Assembly: GCF_000016385.1 (NCBI RefSeq)
Contig: NC_009376.1
Coordinates: 1,736,001-1,800,000, forward strand
Source of the DNA: Pyrobaculum arsenaticum DSM 13514
Lineage (GTDB): Archaea; Thermoproteota; Thermoprotei; Thermoproteales; Thermoproteaceae
DNA: 64,000 nt
Direction of reading: 5' to 3'
The notes under the pieces were generated by a model. The model was not told the origin of the DNA. It made no database searches and saw nothing but the letters and a program-made list of their open reading frames with translations. The position numbers and the translations under genes are program-made. The stretch's first letter is position 1. Each line of letters opens with the position of its first letter. Below are positions 55,247 to 63,968 of the stretch, piece by piece.

Positions 55247-56191
55247 CTATAAAAGTAGACTAAGTAGCCACGGTTGTTCCCCTTCAGGGGGTTTCAACCC
55301 CCTCAACATCTTGGCCTCCTTCACGCTCTCCTCTTTCCGCATTCTAGCAGCCTCGTCGCCTAGCTGGGGCGCCTTTATCTCGCTGGGCCGGCCGCCAGCC
55401 ATGTTCACAAAAGTGAAGTATCCGTCGGCAACTCTCCGCCTTCCCCTAAATCCGTACGCCTCCACCACGAACCCCACCTCAATGCTAGTCGTCCCAACGT
55501 AGGTAACCCCCGTCTTCACTTCTACGATGTCCCCCACGAATATCGCCTTCCTGAACACTATGCGGTTTACGCTCGCAGTTACGTACACAGTTGGGTAGTA
55601 ACTAAAGGCCTCAATGAAGGCCAACTCGTCGAGCCTAAAGAGTAGCCTCCCCCCGTACATCAAGACGCCGTCAAGAGAATCCTCAGGCATCGCCAAGAAG
55701 CGGCTTACCGAGTGCCAAGACGCATCAGCGGAGGGGCCTTCTGCCTCAATGACAGAGTCGGCCCACGACCTCCACTGCTGGAAATAGCCGCACAGTTTCT
55801 CCCAGCCTTTATCACACTCCACGGCCTTCCCCACTGGTTGCGGCATCCCGTTTTGGTCTATCTTGACATATATCATCCTACCCACGGTGGCTAAGGCAAG
55901 TTCTGAGCCCCTCTTCACGTAAGACTCCACCAACACCGACATGCTGGATTTGCGGACACCCACGACCCAAGCCCTAAACAAAACAAGATCTCCAAGCCTG
56001 ACCGGGTGCACGAAGTGTATCCTATCCAGAAATCCCAGGGCGGCATCGCCCTCGGCGAAGTTCATCGCCGCCACGGAGCCAGAGTCGACAAGCCAGAGCA
56101 ACATGTACCCCCCATACAATGTGCCGAGAGGATTCACATGCCTCTGAGATACAAGCCTAAGATTCTCTACCAGAGTCTCTGAAACGCGCAT
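55247..56191 (-). CDS. Acyl-CoA thioesterase, double hot-dog type
   Basis: 314 aa. Two hot-dog domains in tandem, each with a NPLGTLYGG-like start helix (first: HVNPLGTLYGGYMLLWLVDS; second: DGVLMYGGRLLFRLDELA) and the strands DLVLFRAWVVGVRKSSMSV and GDIVEVKTGVTYVGTTSI. Hydrolyses acyl-CoA esters; substrate unknown in archaea. I chose ATG at 56191 (MRVSETLVENLRLV) because the upstream 37 codons run over the promoter TTTTTAAAAG (56207-56216) and the divergent gene. The 3' region is followed by 64 bp of spacer. Confidence 0.85.
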   Translation of the reverse strand: MRVSETLVENLRLVSQRHVNPLGTLYGGYMLLWLVDSGSVAAMNFAEGDAALGFLDRIHFVHPVRLGDLVLFRAWVVGVRKSSMSVLVESYVKRGSELALATVGRMIYVKIDQNGMPQPVGKAVECDKGWEKLCGYFQQWRSWADSVIEAEGPSADASWHSVSRFLAMPEDSLDGVLMYGGRLLFRLDELAFIEAFSYYPTVYVTASVNRIVFRKAIFVGDIVEVKTGVTYVGTTSIEVGFVVEAYGFRGRRRVADGYFTFVNMAGGRPSEIKAPQLGDEAARMRKEESVKEAKMLRGLKPPEGEQPWLLSLLL

Positions 56192-56234
56192 AACTAAAAA
56201 GAAAACGCTTTTAAAAACTGTACCAGCCAATGCA

Positions 56235-57008
56235 GTGATCCCGCCCACACATCCCAGATACCGAAGCCTCCTGGAGCGGGAGAAGGTGGTGGAGGGCGCC
56301 AAGGAGGGCTACGTCGCGTTGCAAGGCCTAATCGCCCAAGGCAGGGGGGAGTGCTTCGACTACCTAATAGGCGAGGAGACCCAGTCCTTCGCCGCGAGGG
56401 CAATAGAGGCCGCCGCGGCGGCTTTGTTGCTAGCCAAGCACCCGGTAATAAGCGTGAACGGCAACGTCGCCGCGCTGACGCCGCGGGAGGTTGTCCAGCT
56501 GGCGGAGGCTGTCCCCGCGCTGATTGAGGTCAACCTCTTCTACCGCACCAGGGAGAGAGAGGAGAAGATAGCCGAGATATTGCGGAGACACGGCGCGGTC
56601 AAAGTCCTCGGCGTTGGGGAAGACGCCTCTTGCACAATACCGGAGCTGTTCAGCGAGAGGAGGAGGGTGAGTTGTGAGGGGATTTACAAGGCGGACGTGG
56701 TGCTCGTCCCGCTGGAAGACGGCGACAGGACGGAGGCGCTTAGGAAAATAGGGAAGACCGTCATCGCCATCGACTTAAACCCCCTAAGCCGCACCGCCCA
56801 GGCCGCTAGCATAACCATAGTGGACAACGTAACACGCGCCATGCCTAAACTCGTCGAGGCGGTGAAGGCCATGAAAGCCCTAGACCGCGGGCAGCTGGCC
56901 CAAATACTAGAGCGTTACGACAACAAGAAAACCCTAGCCGACGCGTTGCGCCACATCTTAAAAAGACTAGAGCAACTAGCCAACTCCCTAGATCCACGTA
57001 ACGCGTAG
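56235..57008 (+). CDS. 4-phosphopantoate--beta-alanine ligase (phosphopantothenate synthetase)
   Basis: 257 aa. Archaeal replacement for pantothenate synthetase plus kinase: joins 4-phosphopantoate and beta-alanine with ATP. Typical blocks: HPRYRSLLEREKVVEGAKEG, ISVNGNVAALTPREVVQLAE, EVNLFYRTREREEKIAEILR and VLVPLEDGDRTEALRKIGKT with IDLNPLSRTAQ. It ends 21 bp inside the convergent pantoate kinase gene, its partner in the pathway, an arrangement seen in archaea. TTTTTAAAAACTG (56208-56220) is upstream of GTG/ATG 56235. Confidence 0.88.
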   Translation: MIPPTHPRYRSLLEREKVVEGAKEGYVALQGLIAQGRGECFDYLIGEETQSFAARAIEAAAAALLLAKHPVISVNGNVAALTPREVVQLAEAVPALIEVNLFYRTREREEKIAEILRRHGAVKVLGVGEDASCTIPELFSERRRVSCEGIYKADVVLVPLEDGDRTEALRKIGKTVIAIDLNPLSRTAQAASITIVDNVTRAMPKLVEAVKAMKALDRGQLAQILERYDNKKTLADALRHILKRLEQLANSLDPRNA

Positions 57009-57761
57009 CTCACCGAGCGCCGCCAGATGTACGCCTCCGAACCCCCTCACGGCCTCAGTCACGTCGCGGGCCTTATCCCGCTCTACGAAGATTAATAGTA
57101 CGCCCTTCTTTGCGTAGAGCCCCACCACGCCGGGTAGCCTCCGCAAATCGGCAAGCCCCCCGGAGAGGAAGCCGACTCTCTTCGAGAAGAGGTATGCGTG
57201 TTCAAGAAACGACTCGAAGGAGGGGTTGCGCATAAACCCCCTCACGGCCTCGCTCCCCGCCTCCAGTATCGCATCACGCCGCATCTTTAGCATCTCGCTT
57301 GTGTCCTCCCTCCTCAAATCGACGGCCACGACTATTAAGCCGGGGCACGGGAGGGAGAAGGCCTCCCCAACCCCGGGCGCCCCTGGCCTCGTCCTAACCA
57401 CCAGACACCCGCCTGTGTAGATCGCCAAGACGTCGCCGAGCCCAGTCCCGCGCAGAACCTCCTCCACATGTGCCTTGACAAACGCCTCCCTCCCCAAGCC
57501 AGCCTCTGCCACGGCCTTTGCTATGGAAACAACGGCAGAGCCTGCGTAGCCGTAGCCGAGAGGAAACGGCGACGCGATCCTCGCGCCGACTCCCACCTCC
57601 AGCATAGCGCCGTTGTAGCTGACGTAGTCGCCGTGGTAGAAGGCCAAGGCGCCGCCAAGCAAGATGCCCGCGCCGATGGAGCCTGTTGTGAGCTCGCTCT
57701 CGGAGTAAACCGGCGTCCAGAACCCAGTTACGTGATGTGGGATGAATAAGCGCCTATTCAC
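56988..57761 (-). CDS. Pantoate kinase
   Basis: 257 aa, GHMP-kinase fold. Phosphorylates pantoate, the step before the ligase at 56235. ATP-binding loop SPFPLGYGYAGSAVVSIAKA, N-terminal FIPHHVTGFWTPVYSESELT and the TGSIGAGILLGGAL block are typical of archaeal PoK. Its 5' end overlaps the panE 3' end by 8 bp, so kinase and reductase are co-transcribed. ATG at 57761. Confidence 0.88.
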   Translation of the reverse strand: MNRRLFIPHHVTGFWTPVYSESELTTGSIGAGILLGGALAFYHGDYVSYNGAMLEVGVGARIASPFPLGYGYAGSAVVSIAKAVAEAGLGREAFVKAHVEEVLRGTGLGDVLAIYTGGCLVVRTRPGAPGVGEAFSLPCPGLIVVAVDLRREDTSEMLKMRRDAILEAGSEAVRGFMRNPSFESFLEHAYLFSKRVGFLSGGLADLRRLPGVVGLYAKKGVLLIFVERDKARDVTEAVRGFGGVHLAALGELRVTWI

Positions 57762-58596
57762 GGCCGGCGCAGAGGACCTCCTTGGCCTTTACCAGCAAGT
57801 AAAGCGCCTTGTTGTACGGGACGTCTATCCCCAACGCCTCGCCATACTTCAGTACTGTCCCGTTCAAGTAGTCGATTTCAGTCCTCCTGCACATAGCCAA
57901 ATCCTGGGCTGTTGAGGAGATGTTTTTAGAAGTGGCCGCGGCGATGCGGAGGACCTCCTCAAGGGGGTCTTTGGGTATCTTAACGCCAAGAGCCTCCGCC
58001 ACCTTGGCCACCTCGCCCACCACGGCAGAGGCTAATTCGCGGGCCTGCGGCAGGGCAACTACCACCCCGTTAGGCCCCTGGAGCAGGCCGGTGACTGCGT
58101 TTATCGCGGCGTTTACGGCGAGCTTCAGCCACCTCACTGGCTCGATGTCGTCGACAACAACGACGTTGGCCCCGCCCTCCCTCAGCGCCTCCGCAAGTCG
58201 CTCCGCTGCCCGTGGCAGATATATTTCCCCAACCCCCCTAAGCTCCGACCTACACCCCTCCCTGTAGACTCCGTAGGTCACCACTGCTGGGACGCTGTTA
58301 GGATACCTCTCCTTAATTGCTTCGTATCCTCCAATCCCGTTCTGGGCCACCACAGCCACGCCGCGGAGAAGAGGCACCACCGATGCGGAGTCGTAGGCCT
58401 TGACGGCCACTACTGTGTACTCCACATCCCCCAGATCAGCCACGTCGGCGAAGCGAAGCCCACCGCACTGCCCACCGGCGCAGAAGACATATTCTGGGCA
58501 ACGGCGCCTCTGGACGACTCTCGGCACGATGCCGGCGCGGTTTAGGAAATAAACAAATAAAGACCCCACAGCCCCCAAGCCAACTACGCCTATCAT
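57754..58596 (-). CDS. panE: 2-dehydropantoate 2-reductase (PanE/ketopantoate reductase)
   Basis: 280 aa. Reduces ketopantoate to pantoate with NAD(P)H. Dinucleotide-binding MIGVVGLGAVGSLFVYFL at the N-terminus, AVKAYDSASVVPLL, AVVAQNGIGGYEAIKERYPN (catalytic-Asn region), and the C-terminal KLAVNAAINAVTGLLQGPNG block with the catalytic Lys. It is divergent from panB, with the shared promoter TATATTAAACG between, so the last two steps before pantoate are expressed together. ATG at 58596. Confidence 0.93.
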   Translation of the reverse strand: MIGVVGLGAVGSLFVYFLNRAGIVPRVVQRRRCPEYVFCAGGQCGGLRFADVADLGDVEYTVVAVKAYDSASVVPLLRGVAVVAQNGIGGYEAIKERYPNSVPAVVTYGVYREGCRSELRGVGEIYLPRAAERLAEALREGGANVVVVDDIEPVRWLKLAVNAAINAVTGLLQGPNGVVVALPQARELASAVVGEVAKVAEALGVKIPKDPLEEVLRIAAATSKNISSTAQDLAMCRRTEIDYLNGTVLKYGEALGIDVPYNKALYLLVKAKEVLCAGRE

Positions 58597-58602
58597 GGTG
58601 AA

Positions 58603-58613
58603 GTATATTAAAC
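58603..58613. promoter_or_regulatory. Shared TATA between panE and panB
   Basis: TGAAGTATATTAAACGC region: GTATATTAAAC lies about 23 bp before GTG 58631 (panB). The gap to ATG 58596 (panE) is only about 12 bp, so panE probably uses a box nearer panB. Confidence 0.4.
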
Positions 58614-58630
58614 GCGGTATTTAGCATATT

Positions 58631-59425
58631 GTGCCTGATAAGAAGAGGAGGGTAACGGATTTCGTAAAGGGCGGGGGGCCCTACGTCTGGGTCACAGCCT
58701 ACGACTACCCCACCGCGAAATTGGTCGACGAGGCGGGCGTGGACGGCATCCTTGTGGGCGACTCCCTAGGCATGGTCGTGCTGGGACTGCCGAACACCCT
58801 GGGCGTCACCCTCGCCGACATGGTGAGACACACCCAGGCAGTTGCCAGAGCCGCGCCGAAAGCCCTCGTGGTTGCCGACATGCCCTTCATGACCTACGAG
58901 ACTGGCCCCCGCGACGCCCTCAGAAACGCAGCGCGCCTCATCAGGGCAGGCGCAGAGGCCGTAAAGCTGGAAGGCGGCTCCGAATACGCCCACGTAGTGG
59001 AGAAGCTGGTAAAGGCCGGCATCCCCGTAATGGGCCACATCGGCCTCAACCCCCAACGCGTCCTCGCCCTAGGTGGCTTCAAAATGGTGGGCAAAACTGA
59101 AGAGCAGAAGAAGAAGCTGGTAGAGGACGCCAAGGCGCTTAGAGACGTCGGAGTCTTCGCCATAGTGGTTGAGTTCGTCCCCGCATCGGTGGCCAAGGAG
59201 GTCACCCAATCCGTCGACGTACCAACCATCTGTATCGGCGCGGGGCCCCACTGCGACGGCCAGATCCTAGTCCTCCACGACGTGGTGGGGCTCTCCGAGA
59301 GGACTCCCTCTTTCGCCAAGAGGTACGCCAACGTCGCCGAGCAGATACTAAGCGCAGTTAGGCAGTACGTCCAGGAGGTGAGAACCAAGGCCTTCCCCGC
59401 CAAAGAGCATTATAGAGATGTCTAG
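58631..59425 (+). CDS. panB: 3-methyl-2-oxobutanoate hydroxymethyltransferase (PanB)
   Basis: 264 aa. Transfers the hydroxymethyl group from methylene-pterin to 2-oxoisovalerate, making ketopantoate. Signs: VTAYDYPTAKLVDEAGVDGI, LVGDSLGMVVLGL, LVVADMPFMTYETGPRDALR, AVKLEGGSEY, GHIGLNPQRVLALGGFKMVG, IVVEFVPASVAKEVTQSVDV. Full length TIM barrel. GTG at 58631. It overlaps the following surface protein gene by 8 bp. Confidence 0.95.
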   Translation: MPDKKRRVTDFVKGGGPYVWVTAYDYPTAKLVDEAGVDGILVGDSLGMVVLGLPNTLGVTLADMVRHTQAVARAAPKALVVADMPFMTYETGPRDALRNAARLIRAGAEAVKLEGGSEYAHVVEKLVKAGIPVMGHIGLNPQRVLALGGFKMVGKTEEQKKKLVEDAKALRDVGVFAIVVEFVPASVAKEVTQSVDVPTICIGAGPHCDGQILVLHDVVGLSERTPSFAKRYANVAEQILSAVRQYVQEVRTKAFPAKEHYRDV

Positions 59426-61254
59426 GCCGCTACTCCTCATCCTACTCTTCATTGCGGTGCTACACGCGGAGAACCTACAGCACGAGGAGCTGGCATTGCA
59501 GTTTTTAGACAGAGTTGTGGGGCTAAGCCTAGAAGGTTATGAAATTACCCACGCAGACCCGTGGCTCGTGCTGAGGATAATTCACTCAATAGATCATGGC
59601 ATCCACCTCAACCTCACTGGGAGAGTTGTATACATAGGCTCCTACCACAGCTCTGTTTACGCCGCCGTCATATCAGACAGCTATATGGCTGGCGCCATCT
59701 TTGAGATCGTGAACGGCAAAGTCGTTTCGTACAAGACAGCGGCGTTGCGAGGCGAAATCGGTATAAACACAAACGACACAGTAAGACTTCTGAGAGAGGC
59801 GTACAGGTCCATCCGTGAATATGGGCAATTAGTTGGGGCAAGCTACTATAGCCGCATGGCTGAGATGATCTTAGAGGCGGCAGATACGGGCAAGACCAAG
59901 ATAGAAGACGAGCGTCACGTGCTACTAGTCGTTCCCCGTGGTAACTACCTAGAAGTTTCGTGGTTTGAAAAAATAGGCAACTACACTACTCGTTACAGAT
60001 CTATACATCTCATTGTATCGCGCATAGTCATGACGCTAGAGGATAACATGGCTCTATACCGTGTTGCCACGACGAACATTACATTGACGAGAGATGACGC
60101 CGTGTACGCCGCAATGAGGGTAATGTATAGGCTATTACCGTGGCTAGAAGTGGCTAAAGGCAGGGGAATCGGAGAGGTTAGCACAGCTCTTGTATATAGG
60201 CCCGGCAAAGGAGACGACACAAGCCTCCACCCGCTGTGGGTAGTAAAGGCGAAGTTTGACAAGCCGGCCGGGGATATTCAAGGCCTCTACGCCGAGATCT
60301 GGGCAGATAGCGGAGACTTGGCGGATTACGGCGCCCTCACAGTGGCCGGCACGTATTCTCTTGCCAGCGTAGATCTTAAGAATGGAGAACAATCACGGCG
60401 CTTGACACTGCTCATTATCGCCGTAGCGGCGGCCTCTCTGCTAGCCAGCAAGCTGGTAAGACAGATCACCGCGACGAATAAGCGTGTTCTCATCGCATAT
60501 GTCATCGCCGTAGTCGTGGCGCTTGTGGCTTTGGTCACGAGTCCGCCCAAGAGCGGCGTCGTGGAGTTGTGTACATATGGGACGCCCTGTCAGTCGTTGA
60601 TAAGGCCCGTTATATACACACTGCAAGGGCCGGGCGCCAGCGGCGTATTGGTGCTCCTCAACATCACAAACCCCCGAACCCTACCCGCCAGGGTAGTAAT
60701 ATGGCCGTATACAGACTCGCCGCTACACCCCTACGTGAGATGGAGACCAATGGAGATAGTTGCGCCGCCTAAATCCACTATCATCCACCTGTTACTCCTG
60801 GCCATGATAAACGCCACAGACACGGGGGCAGAAACGGCCTGTTTGTGCTAGCAGCGCTGGACAGCCAAGCGACTAGCCTCATGAAACAAGCCAATATCAC
60901 CATCAGCGTGCTCGGCAATCCCGGCGCAACCATCACGACGCCCTTCAAACACGGTATACCTCTCAGCGAGCCGGCGGGCATAGCTAGGAGCAGATACCTG
61001 CTTGATGTATACATACTAAACCCCCTCGACGCCGAGTTACAACCCTACGGCTACTACGTCTTCGACTACAAAGGCTCACTACTCGCATCATGTCGCCTAG
61101 ACTATAGAAGGCCAATTATGGCGAAGGGCATTGACAATCTAGTACTTTGGCCAGGCCCGCCTGAATGCGGACAGGACCGAGTCTCTGGGGGTACGGCTAC
61201 CTCGTCATTACGACAAACAAGGGTAACATCACGATATACGTTGTGCCAGGATAA
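59418..61254 (+). pseudogene. Membrane-anchored surface protein broken by two frameshifts
   Basis: As it stands the first frame ends at 60851 (477 aa), but the same protein continues in two other frames to a stop at 61252-61254: adding one G to each of two G-tracts (60824-60828, 61187-61191) gives a single reading frame of about 610 aa. The spliced joins read DTGGRNGLFVLAALDSQ and VSGGYGYLVITTNKGN. N-terminal signal (LLLILLFIAVLHAE), an extracellular domain with N-glycosylation sites, two or three membrane helices near residues 330-380, then a second extracellular part. No family recognised. The two lesions have the same type. Confidence 0.7.
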
Positions 61255-61349
61255 AGCCCCGGCCGGGATTCGAACCCGGGACCTCCCGCTTACGAGGCTT
61301 TCGCGGGGCTTTGCCCCTGGGCGCTCCGACCGGGCTGAGCTACCGGGGC
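61255..61349 (-). tRNA. tRNA-Thr (CGT) with intron in the anticodon stem
   Basis: Acceptor GCCCCGG with CCGGGGC, discriminator T; D arm GCTC/GAGC; T arm CCGGG-TTCGAAT-CCCGG. The 3' anticodon stem is GCGGG and the loop CTCGTAA gives anticodon CGT. The 5' stem CCCGC is interrupted after CCC by about 20 bases (AGGGGCAAAGCCCCGCGAAA, with a GGGGC-AAA-GCCCC hairpin), so an intron lies near position 29/30. Mature length 75 nt. TTTTTAAACC (plus 61371-61380) is the promoter. Its 3' end touches the stop of the surface-protein gene. Confidence 0.9.
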
Positions 61350-61540
61350 TGGCGCCTCTACATATCGCCAAGGTTTAAAAACATTTCCACGAAGCTACCG
61401 GCTTCCAATGCATATGTGGGTCTAATTATTGACCTTGTACAGCTGGCGAAGTAGGCTTAATAGCCGGGGAACCGCCGGTCACTGGGCCGCAGAAGCGGCT
61501 CTCGGGCGGCACTCTGTAGAGACTAGAGGCGGGGTTAAAA

Positions 61541-62158
61541 TTATTTTGCAACTATCTTGGCCAGTTTGTTCTCGTAGTGTTGTTGAATAGCCTTTCTCAC
61601 CTCTTCGAAGTGATCTGGCAAGCGCTCCGGCTCAAGACCTCTTTGCAAGTATCTCGAAAACCGAGCCTTATAGGCGTCGGGGTTCTCTTCCTTGAGCTTG
61701 GCGGCGTACTCCGCTATGTGCTCTCCACGTATCCTCTCGTCGCTGGGCAATACCTCCTCGCCGTGGGGTATTTTGAGCCCCGCGTCAAGCGCGCCCTTTA
61801 GCACTGCGAACACCCTGGCGCCAGGCGTGGGGCGGTGCAGTCCTATGTCCAGAATCGCCTCCTCTACCCCGCGCATCCTCGCCTTATACCCTACAACTAG
61901 GCCCAGCAGGTAGGCGGCAGAGGTGTTGTTTTCGTCGCCGCGCCAGCCAAACTTAGTCAATATCCTCGTGTCGGCGCCTGCGACCGTCTCGTCGCCAATG
62001 GGCTTAGCGACGACGATCTGCGCAATGATATGCTTGTTCGTCTTCCGCACCACCAGCCTCGGCTTTTTGGAAATAACTAGCTTCCGCCTCTTTCTGTAGT
62101 TGGTGAGGCCCTCCCTCCTTCGCCTAAACGGGACCTTATACCTGCCGCTTCTCGCCAT
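61541..62158 (-). CDS. rpl18: 50S ribosomal protein L18 (uL18)
   Basis: 205 aa, the long archaeal form that binds 5S rRNA. Begins MARSGRYKVPFRRRREGLTN, has ISKKPRLVVRKTNKHIIAQI, GWRGDENNTSAAYLLGLVVG and VFAVLKGALDAGLKIPHGEE. It follows L19e after a 1-bp gap. In most archaea S5 would come next, but here the operon ends and tRNA-Thr lies 190 bp on. Confidence 0.96.
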   Translation of the reverse strand: MARSGRYKVPFRRRREGLTNYRKRRKLVISKKPRLVVRKTNKHIIAQIVVAKPIGDETVAGADTRILTKFGWRGDENNTSAAYLLGLVVGYKARMRGVEEAILDIGLHRPTPGARVFAVLKGALDAGLKIPHGEEVLPSDERIRGEHIAEYAAKLKEENPDAYKARFSRYLQRGLEPERLPDHFEEVRKAIQQHYENKLAKIVAK

Positions 62159-62159
62159 G

Positions 62160-62603
62160 TTACCTCACAGGCTCTTTTGTAAGTCTATGCTCGTTGATGT
62201 ACGTCTTGAGGTGGCCAAGGTCGCGGAAGTAGTTGCCCTTAACCATCGCGTATAGTTGTCTCCACGTCTTGGGATCCAGCTTCCCCCTTCTCTTCAAAGT
62301 GTTTAAAAACCGCCTCATGGCCCTCACCTTGTTCTTCCAGACCTCCCCCTCGTCTGTCCTCTTCCCCTTACGGCTACCCGGCCCCCTCCTCCTACCAGCC
62401 TTCTTCTTCTGATGCCGGACCCGCCAGCGCCCCCTAGACACGCCCTTTTCTGGCTCCGCCCATATGAGGCCCTGGTCTATAAGCGACCTCACGTCGTCTT
62501 TGGTCACGACGTCTTCAATCTTGTCCTGCGCCTCTGGTGAGATCTTTATCCTGCTGACACCGACGCCTAGTATCTCAGCCGCCAGTCTCTTGACGTCTAC
62601 CAT
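62160..62603 (-). CDS. rpl19e: 50S ribosomal protein L19e (eL19)
   Basis: 147 aa. Basic large-subunit protein. VDVKRLAAEILGVGVSRIKI at the start, SLIDQGLIWAEPEKGVSRGR, then the Lys/Arg-rich GRRRGPGSRKGKRTDEGEVW and MRRFLNTLKRRGKLDPKTWR. Between L32e and L18 with gaps of 2 and 1 bp, the usual operon order. Confidence 0.96.
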   Translation of the reverse strand: MVDVKRLAAEILGVGVSRIKISPEAQDKIEDVVTKDDVRSLIDQGLIWAEPEKGVSRGRWRVRHQKKKAGRRRGPGSRKGKRTDEGEVWKNKVRAMRRFLNTLKRRGKLDPKTWRQLYAMVKGNYFRDLGHLKTYINEHRLTKEPVR

Positions 62604-62605
62604 AC

Positions 62606-63079
62606 CTACTGCCCAGACTGGGCGGTATTTAACTCTTTTTTCAACCGCTCCTCAACCCTCTTCCCAGGGTTAAGGACGTAGAACCCCAACTCCCTCGCCC
62701 TCTTCACAATCTCAAGCCTCTTCCTCAGTCCCACGGTGCCGGCGATCCTGATCGCGTGGGTCTTGGGATCAAGTCTTGCTAGCTCCTCCGCGTTGTGGAC
62801 CAGCACCTCAACAAAGCCGCTGGGATGTAGCCCCCGCACCTCAGCCGGCTTTCTATACCCCACCTCCACAGGCCTCGGCCAGCCCTTACACTTCCTTCTG
62901 ATTTTGTTGTCGAGAGTCCTCTGGTTCCGCCAACCGCTGTCCTCAATCCTCTTGTAGCGCCATTGGTCAATTCTCACGAAGTCCGGCTTCCTCCTCTTCA
63001 TGAGTAGGCGCAGTCTCAGTAGCCTTCGAAGAGGCTGAGGCAACTCCTTCCTTGGCCTAGATACAGAGGTGCTGGACAC
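62606..63079 (-). CDS. rpl32e: 50S ribosomal protein L32e (eL32)
   Basis: 157 aa. Core block RRKPDFVRIDQWRYKRIEDS, GWRNQRTLDNKIRRKCKGWP, VEVGYRKPAEVRGLHPSGFV; the C-terminal domain ends in KRARELGFYVLNPGKRVEER. An N-terminal Pro/Arg-rich extension of about 30 residues precedes the conserved domain. TTTTTAAAACC-like sequence just upstream (63095-63107) is a possible promoter, so it may be expressed apart from S8. L6, normally upstream, is absent. Confidence 0.95.
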   Translation of the reverse strand: MSSTSVSRPRKELPQPLRRLLRLRLLMKRRKPDFVRIDQWRYKRIEDSGWRNQRTLDNKIRRKCKGWPRPVEVGYRKPAEVRGLHPSGFVEVLVHNAEELARLDPKTHAIRIAGTVGLRKRLEIVKRARELGFYVLNPGKRVEERLKKELNTAQSGQ

Positions 63080-63109
63080 AAAGGGCAGACCTCTGGGGGT
63101 TTTAAAAAT

Positions 63110-63502
63110 TTAGTAAACGTACGCCAGCAGTACCCCTCCTATCTTCTTCTCCTTTGCCTCTATGTGGGACACGACGCCTTGGCTGGTAGATATTACCAAT
63201 ATGCCTATCTGCCTCGCCGGGAGGAATTTCTGCTCCCACTGCACGATTTCGCGGTACTTAACAGGGTATCTCGGCCTTATAGGCCCTATGTCGTTTATCT
63301 TGCCCAGGAGTTGGACTATGTACTTTCCCCCTCTTCCGTCGTCCACGTACTCTATCTCGCCGACGTAGCCATATCTCTGTAACACGCGGAGAGTGTAGTA
63401 GGTTAGCTTATTCACAGGCCATATAGTCACCTGCCTCTTGCCCATTACCTCGGCGTTTTTTATCTGGATCAGCGCATTCGACAATATGTCAAGCATCACC
63501 AT
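63110..63502 (-). CDS. rps8: 30S ribosomal protein S8 (uS8)
   Basis: 130 aa. Begins MVMLDILSNALIQIKNAEVM and ends VISTSQGVVSHIEAKEKKIG, GVLLAYVY; these are the N- and C-terminal S8 signatures. I chose ATG at 63502 rather than a frame open to 63541, because TTTTTAAAGC (63524-63533) lies 26 bp upstream. S14 precedes it by 300 bp; L32e follows at 31 bp. Confidence 0.95.
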   Translation of the reverse strand: MVMLDILSNALIQIKNAEVMGKRQVTIWPVNKLTYYTLRVLQRYGYVGEIEYVDDGRGGKYIVQLLGKINDIGPIRPRYPVKYREIVQWEQKFLPARQIGILVISTSQGVVSHIEAKEKKIGGVLLAYVY

Positions 63503-63803
63503 CGCACCCTCCCACATCCCGAGCTTTAAAAATATTTCCAACGCCTACTTCAGCTAGCACCTCCTAAGATCCTCTTAGAAGGAAATCCTCGACGCCGCGC
63601 CGCCCTGGCCCGTTCTACGCCTCCAAAGACGCAGTTATCGGCACAGTGGCCGGCGGCTTAGTAGCCGCCTCCTACTGTGGTCTGTGCTACGCTTCTTTAC
63701 AGGTGGGTTGCGACGAAGAGGGTGACGAGAGACAATACAGCAACCAACAGCACAGATACAACGAACTTAGTCGTGGCCCCTACAAATTTGTGTCAAAAAA
63801 TAC
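63503..63803. other. Intergenic gap inside the ribosomal protein operon
   Basis: About 300 bp between S8 and S14, genes that normally lie only a few bases apart. One plus frame without ATG is open from about 63560 to a TAG near 63805 (ASKDAVIGTVAGGLVAASYC and so on); on the minus strand a short hydrophobic stretch near 63720 (FVVSVLLVAVLSLVTLFVA) lacks a start. Either could be a decayed gene. Confidence 0.4.
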
Positions 63804-63968
63804 CTAGTAGTACTTCTTAAAGCCGAGCTGTGGGGCGACTTCTCTAAAACACCTCCTGCAGAGATTTAGGCCGTATTTCCTGATGACTGCCTCTCTGGTG
63901 CCACACCTTAAACACCTTATCTTGCTCTTTCCGAAAGGTCTTTCTTTTGGTGGCTTAGTTGAGGGCAC
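63804..63968 (-). CDS. rps14: 30S ribosomal protein S14 (uS14), zinc-binding type
   Basis: 54 aa, GTG at 63968, stop TAG at 63804-63806. PFGKSKIRCLRCGTREAVIR, KYGLNLCRRCFREVAPQLGF and the terminal KKYY are the archaeal S14 pattern; the four cysteines of CxxC...CxxC bind zinc. AAATTTTAAAAC at 63989-64000 lies about 26 bp upstream. Too short for a simple length filter but unmistakable. It is the first gene of the operon fragment in this window; L5 would be expected upstream, beyond the window. Confidence 0.94.
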   Translation of the reverse strand: MPSTKPPKERPFGKSKIRCLRCGTREAVIRKYGLNLCRRCFREVAPQLGFKKYY

